Shown: positions 59,418-64,000 of the stretch, piece by piece
How positions within the stretch are numbered: position 1 is the stretch's first letter
Layout: each line of letters starts with the position of its first letter
Source: UBA6814 sp040753075
Lineage (GTDB): Bacteria > Desulfobacterota > Desulfovibrionia > Desulfovibrionales > Desulfovibrionaceae
DNA: 64,000 bases
Direction of reading: 5' to 3'
NCBI GenBank assembly: GCA_040753075.1
Contig: JBFMHA010000004.1
Location: 1-64,000, forward strand
Translations under genes and position numbers: made by a program
Notes under the pieces: generated by a model
Database searches by the model: none
Seen by the model: the letters and a program-made list of their open reading frames with translations, nothing else
What the model was told of the DNA's origin: nothing

Positions 59418-60497
59418 CTACTCGACCCGAAGGATCACGGCGAAGGCGCTGAAGAGGGCCCAGGCCGCGGCGCCCGGGGCCAGGTCCAGGGCGTCCAGGC
59501 TGGGGGTGGTGACGATGGCGCACAGCCGGGTGTCGTCGGCCAGGCGCAGGATGACCTCGGCGTTGATGCGGCCGCGGCGCACCGCCTCCACCGCGCCGGC
59601 CAGCCGGTTTTCCGCGCTGCAACGGGGGGGCTGGCCGTCCCGGGCTCCCTCGCAGGTCAGGATGACCCAGGGGGCCTTGATCTCGGCGGTGGCGAAGGAG
59701 CCCGGCCGGAGGGCCAGGGACTGGAGGCTGTCCAGGGTGATGACCGTGGCGATGCGGTGGCCGCCCAGGGTCTCCAGCTCCACCCGGGCCTGGATGTCTC
59801 CCCGCTCCACCCGGTCCACCCGGCCGTAGAACGCGTTGCGCGCGCTGGAGGTGCGCCGCGCCTCGGCCGCCACGAAATGGGAGAGCACCTGCTGGAGGTC
59901 CGCGTCGGACACGTCCAGGTAGCCCGCGGCCAGGTTGGCCGTGGAATGGCCCAGCACCTTCTGCACCATGGGCAGGGGCAGGCCCTCGCGCAGCAGTTCG
60001 ATGGCCCGGGAGCGGCGCAGCACCGTGGGGTTCACCAGGTCCCGGGGCAGGCCGGCCTCGTCCGCCCGCTCGTAGAACTTGCGGCGCAGGTGCCCCTGGT
60101 CCACGTCGAACAGCCGCGGCAGATAGACCGCCAGGTCCGGATCGGCCAGGGCCGCGGCCAGGTCCCGGGCCAGTTCGGCGGGGATGCTCACGCTGCGGCC
60201 CGCCTCGCCGCCCCGGTCGTCGCGGCCCAGGCGCACGGCGTCCCCCTCCAGGTCCCGGGCCGGCTCCAGGTCCAGGACCTCGCCCGGCTTGGCCCCGGTG
60301 AAGCGCAACAGCAGGAAGGCCAGGAGCATGCGCTTCCGCGACGCGCGTACGTCCCGTCGGACCGGGGCGCCGGCCCAGGTCCGGAAGGCCTTCTCCAGCC
60401 CGGCCAGCTGCAGGGTGTCCAGACACTTGACCCCCGCGGGCACTACGAACACGCGCGAGGGCTTTCTGGGCGGGGTTTCGGCGGATCCTGGGGGCAC
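59418..60497 (-). CDS. tunR: TunR-type tungstate/molybdate-responsive regulator (XerC/D-like DNA-binding + two TOBE domains)
   Basis: The 359-residue protein has a tyrosine-recombinase-like N-terminal part: FTGAKPGEVLDL (catalytic Arg I replaced by Lys70), NPTVLRRSRAIELL (box II His lost), VLGHSTANLAAGYLDV. Two Mop/TOBE domains follow (about 217-285 and 292-359). This is the TunR family described in sulfate reducers, in which an inactive recombinase fold binds DNA and TOBE domains bind WO4/MoO4. The GTG start has AGGAG 7 bp upstream. The neighbour is a Co/Ni transporter, not a tungstate transporter. Confidence 0.87.
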   Translation of the reverse strand: MPPGSAETPPRKPSRVFVVPAGVKCLDTLQLAGLEKAFRTWAGAPVRRDVRASRKRMLLAFLLLRFTGAKPGEVLDLEPARDLEGDAVRLGRDDRGGEAGRSVSIPAELARDLAAALADPDLAVYLPRLFDVDQGHLRRKFYERADEAGLPRDLVNPTVLRRSRAIELLREGLPLPMVQKVLGHSTANLAAGYLDVSDADLQQVLSHFVAAEARRTSSARNAFYGRVDRVERGDIQARVELETLGGHRIATVITLDSLQSLALRPGSFATAEIKAPWVILTCEGARDGQPPRCSAENRLAGAVEAVRRGRINAEVILRLADDTRLCAIVTTPSLDALDLAPGAAAWALFSAFAVILRVE

Positions 60498-60548
60498 GGT
60501 CGTCTCCTGGTGCGGCGGGAAGTCCGGCGGCCGGCCGCCGGCCAGGCC

Positions 60549-60577
60549 AGGATATATGGCCGGAACCCGCTTGCCAA
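60549..60577 (-). promoter_or_regulatory. tunR promoter
   Basis: TTGGCA (60577-60572), 17-bp spacer, TATCCT (60554-60549). The start would be about 45 bp before the GTG. Confidence 0.55.
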
Positions 60578-60645
60578 GGAGGAGCGGAAAGCCGGACCTG
60601 GCGCCGGCCGGGGGCGCAGGGGAGGGCGCCCCGCAGTCCGGGCGA

Positions 60646-60675
60646 TTGACGTGGGGCCGGGCCGGGACGTATGAC
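60646..60675 (+). promoter_or_regulatory. Promoter of the hydroxyacid oxidase-like gene
   Basis: TTGACG (60646-60651), 18-bp spacer, TATGAC (60670-60675), giving an untranslated leader of about 170 nt. Confidence 0.45.
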
Positions 60676-60851
60676 CGGAGGCGCGGTATCTCCGGTTTTC
60701 CGTGTTCACGGCTCCGCCGCCGTCCCGCCCGGCGGGGAGGCCCTGGCGGCCCGACGCGACGGCTTCGCGCCCGGTCTGCTCCGGGCGTTGCGCCGCGGGA
60801 GCCGACGTCCGCGTTCGCGGCGTCCAAACCAGTCCATCCGAGGAGTACGCC

Positions 60852-61868
60852 ATGGCCGACTTCCGCGAAACCGCCAGGGAACGCATGAAAGGCTTCTGCC
60901 GGGTCTGCCCGGTGTGCGACGGCCGCGCCTGCGCCGGCGAGGTGCCGGGCATGGGCGGCCTGGGCACGGGCTCGTCCTTCCGGGCCAACGTGGAGGCCCT
61001 GGCCCGGCTCAAGTTCAACATGCGCACCATCCACGACGCGGCCGAGCCCGACACCCGGGCCGAACTCCTGGGCATGGGCCTGTCCATGCCGGTGCTGGCC
61101 GCGCCCATCGGCGGGGTGAGCTTCAACATGGGCGGCAAGGTCACGGAAGAGGACTACATCCGCGCCGTGCTCGCCGGCTGCAAGGCCGAGGGCCTGGTCG
61201 GCTGCACCGGCGACGGCGTGCCGGCCTTCATCCACGAGGCGGCCTTCGCCGCCATCCGGGACCTGGGCGGCTGGGGCATACCCTTCATCAAGCCCTGGGA
61301 GGACGCCGAGCTCTACGACAAGCTGGCCAAGGCCAAGGACGCCGGGGCCGCGGTCGCGGGCATGGACATCGACGCCGCGGGCCTCGTCACCCTGCGCAAG
61401 ATGGGCCGGCCGGTGGGACCCAAGACCCAGGAAAAGCTGCGCGAGATCATCGGCAGGGCCGGCCTGAAGTTCATCCTCAAGGGCGTCATGACCCCCTCCG
61501 AGGCGCACCTGGCCGTGGAGGTGGGCGCGGACGCCATCGTGGTCTCCAACCACGGCGGGCGGGTCCTGGACTCCACCCCGGGCACGGCCGAGGTCCTGCC
61601 CGCGGTGTCCGAGGCGGTGCAGGGCCGCATCCCGGTGCTGGCGGACGGCGGTGTGCGCACCGGCGGCGACGTGCTCAAGATGCTGGCCCTGGGCGCGGAC
61701 GCGGTGCTGGTGGGCCGGCCCTTCGCCATCGCCGCGGTGGGCGGCCTGGAGGAGGGCGTGCGCGCCTGCATCGAGAAGCTGCGCGGCGAACTGGCCGCGG
61801 CCATGGTGCTCACCGGCACGTCCAGCACGGCGGAGATCAACCCGCACATCCTCCACGGCGTGCGCTAG
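60852..61868 (+). CDS. FMN-dependent alpha-hydroxyacid oxidase-like protein with N-terminal Cys cluster
   Basis: The 338-residue protein has the LldD/glycolate oxidase TIM-barrel: PVLAAPIGG, VAGMDIDAAG, FILKGVMTPSEA, IVVSNHGGRVLDSTPG (catalytic His and FMN contacts), VLADGGVRTGGDVLKMLALGADAVLVGRPF. The N-terminus adds CRVCPVCDGRAC (Cys16, 19, 22, 27), which could hold an Fe-S cluster, unlike classic lactate oxidases. The SD GAGGAG lies 7 bp before the ATG. It precedes a hydantoinase-type gene by 187 bp. Confidence 0.88.
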   Translation: MADFRETARERMKGFCRVCPVCDGRACAGEVPGMGGLGTGSSFRANVEALARLKFNMRTIHDAAEPDTRAELLGMGLSMPVLAAPIGGVSFNMGGKVTEEDYIRAVLAGCKAEGLVGCTGDGVPAFIHEAAFAAIRDLGGWGIPFIKPWEDAELYDKLAKAKDAGAAVAGMDIDAAGLVTLRKMGRPVGPKTQEKLREIIGRAGLKFILKGVMTPSEAHLAVEVGADAIVVSNHGGRVLDSTPGTAEVLPAVSEAVQGRIPVLADGGVRTGGDVLKMLALGADAVLVGRPFAIAAVGGLEEGVRACIEKLRGELAAAMVLTGTSSTAEINPHILHGVR

Positions 61869-62011
61869 CGCCTTGCCTGCGGAATGCTGCGGCATGGAGC
61901 ATGAACCTGACACGGCAACGTTGCAGTGATCGTCCTTCGCGAAAACCCGAAGGGTGTAGCATGGGCGTGACGCTGGCGCCGCGCCCGGCAACGGGGCGCG
62001 CAACGACGACG

Positions 62012-62032
62012 ACGCGACGCCGTTGCGTCGCG
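62012..62032 (+). terminator. Possible weak terminator hairpin
   Basis: CGCGACGC-CGTT-GCGTCGCG forms an 8-bp stem (62013-62032 core) between the oxidase and hydantoinase genes; TCTTTTCT follows about 12 nt later, so the fit is imperfect. Confidence 0.3.
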
Positions 62033-62055
62033 CGTCGCGCGGTCTTTTCTGGAAC

Positions 62056-64000
<1,945 letters not shown>

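Larger units (their letters stand above)
60498..60851. other. Divergent intergenic region with two promoters
   Basis: Holds the tunR promoter (60549-60577) and the promoter of the hydroxyacid oxidase gene (60646-60675). The latter has a leader of about 170 nt, GC-rich, in which I see no known riboswitch. Confidence 0.5.

Overview
The window is about 64 kb of very GC-rich DNA with tightly packed genes, many start/stop overlaps and SD motifs of the GGAG/AGGAGG kind. Gene content points to a sulfate-reducing Desulfovibrionales bacterium (Desulfovibrio sensu lato). The pointers are a TunR-type tungstate regulator (XerC/D-like DNA-binding domain plus TOBE domains), an ApgM-like enzyme proposed as homoserine kinase in this group, an SO_0444-type permease, Feo iron uptake with Cys-rich accessory proteins, and a cytoplasmic molybdopterin oxidoreductase. 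No rRNA, tRNA or CRISPR was found.

Layout. 0.2-5 kb: a MocR regulator divergent from a LysE exporter, a glycosyltransferase-like protein, a TetR repressor and a stand-alone cyclic-nucleotide-binding protein. 5-10.6 kb: thioesterase, ApgM-like enzyme and a complete siaABCD signalling module (phosphatase, kinase, switch protein, diguanylate cyclase). 10.7-19.2 kb: tandem PDZ-M48 lipoproteins, homoserine dehydrogenase with an AlaC-type aminotransferase, a ComFB operon, an NlpC/P60 lipoprotein and a flavin reductase. 19.3-26 kb: an HD-GYP protein, a 1300-residue class I adenylate cyclase with pentapeptide repeats, an SRPBCC protein and a MerR regulator. 26-28.7 kb: a low-GC islet with a PaeR7I/XhoI-type restriction-modification pair, bounded by a 17-bp duplication of the 3' end of mnmE. 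28.7-34.2 kb: mnmE, a TrmI-type methyltransferase, a radical SAM protein, an RNase E/G and queH.

34.2-38.7 kb holds envelope genes: an M23-like protein with a C-terminal sorting tail, an H-lectin-like secreted protein and an outer-membrane barrel. 39.3-44.6 kb is an operon encoding an ECF sigma factor fused to an NrtA/NasS-like ligand domain, a formate/nitrite-family channel, a 50-residue membrane protein, a molybdopterin oxidoreductase and its ferredoxin subunit. A substrate-binding lipoprotein and a Cache-HAMP-GAF histidine kinase are encoded divergently, followed by hemW and a 41-residue secreted peptide. 50.3-55.5 kb is metal handling: an efflux permease, ArsR, and the Feo locus with two Fur-box promoters. 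55.6-60.5 kb: a methyltransferase, the CbiMQO cobalt/nickel transporter and TunR. 60.8-64 kb: an FMN-dependent hydroxyacid oxidase-like protein and a hydantoinase A gene cut by the window end.

Points most worth following: (1) a FeoB-associated Cys-rich protein whose in-frame TGA sits exactly opposite a Cys of its tandem paralogue, with homology continuing past it and a SECIS-like hairpin: a candidate new selenoprotein; (2) the sigma/NasS-like fusion heading an anion-channel and molybdoenzyme operon; (3) the integrase-less R-M islet at an SGI1-type attachment site; (4) several apparently leaderless transcripts, including the arsR mRNA, whose operator overlaps its own start codon.
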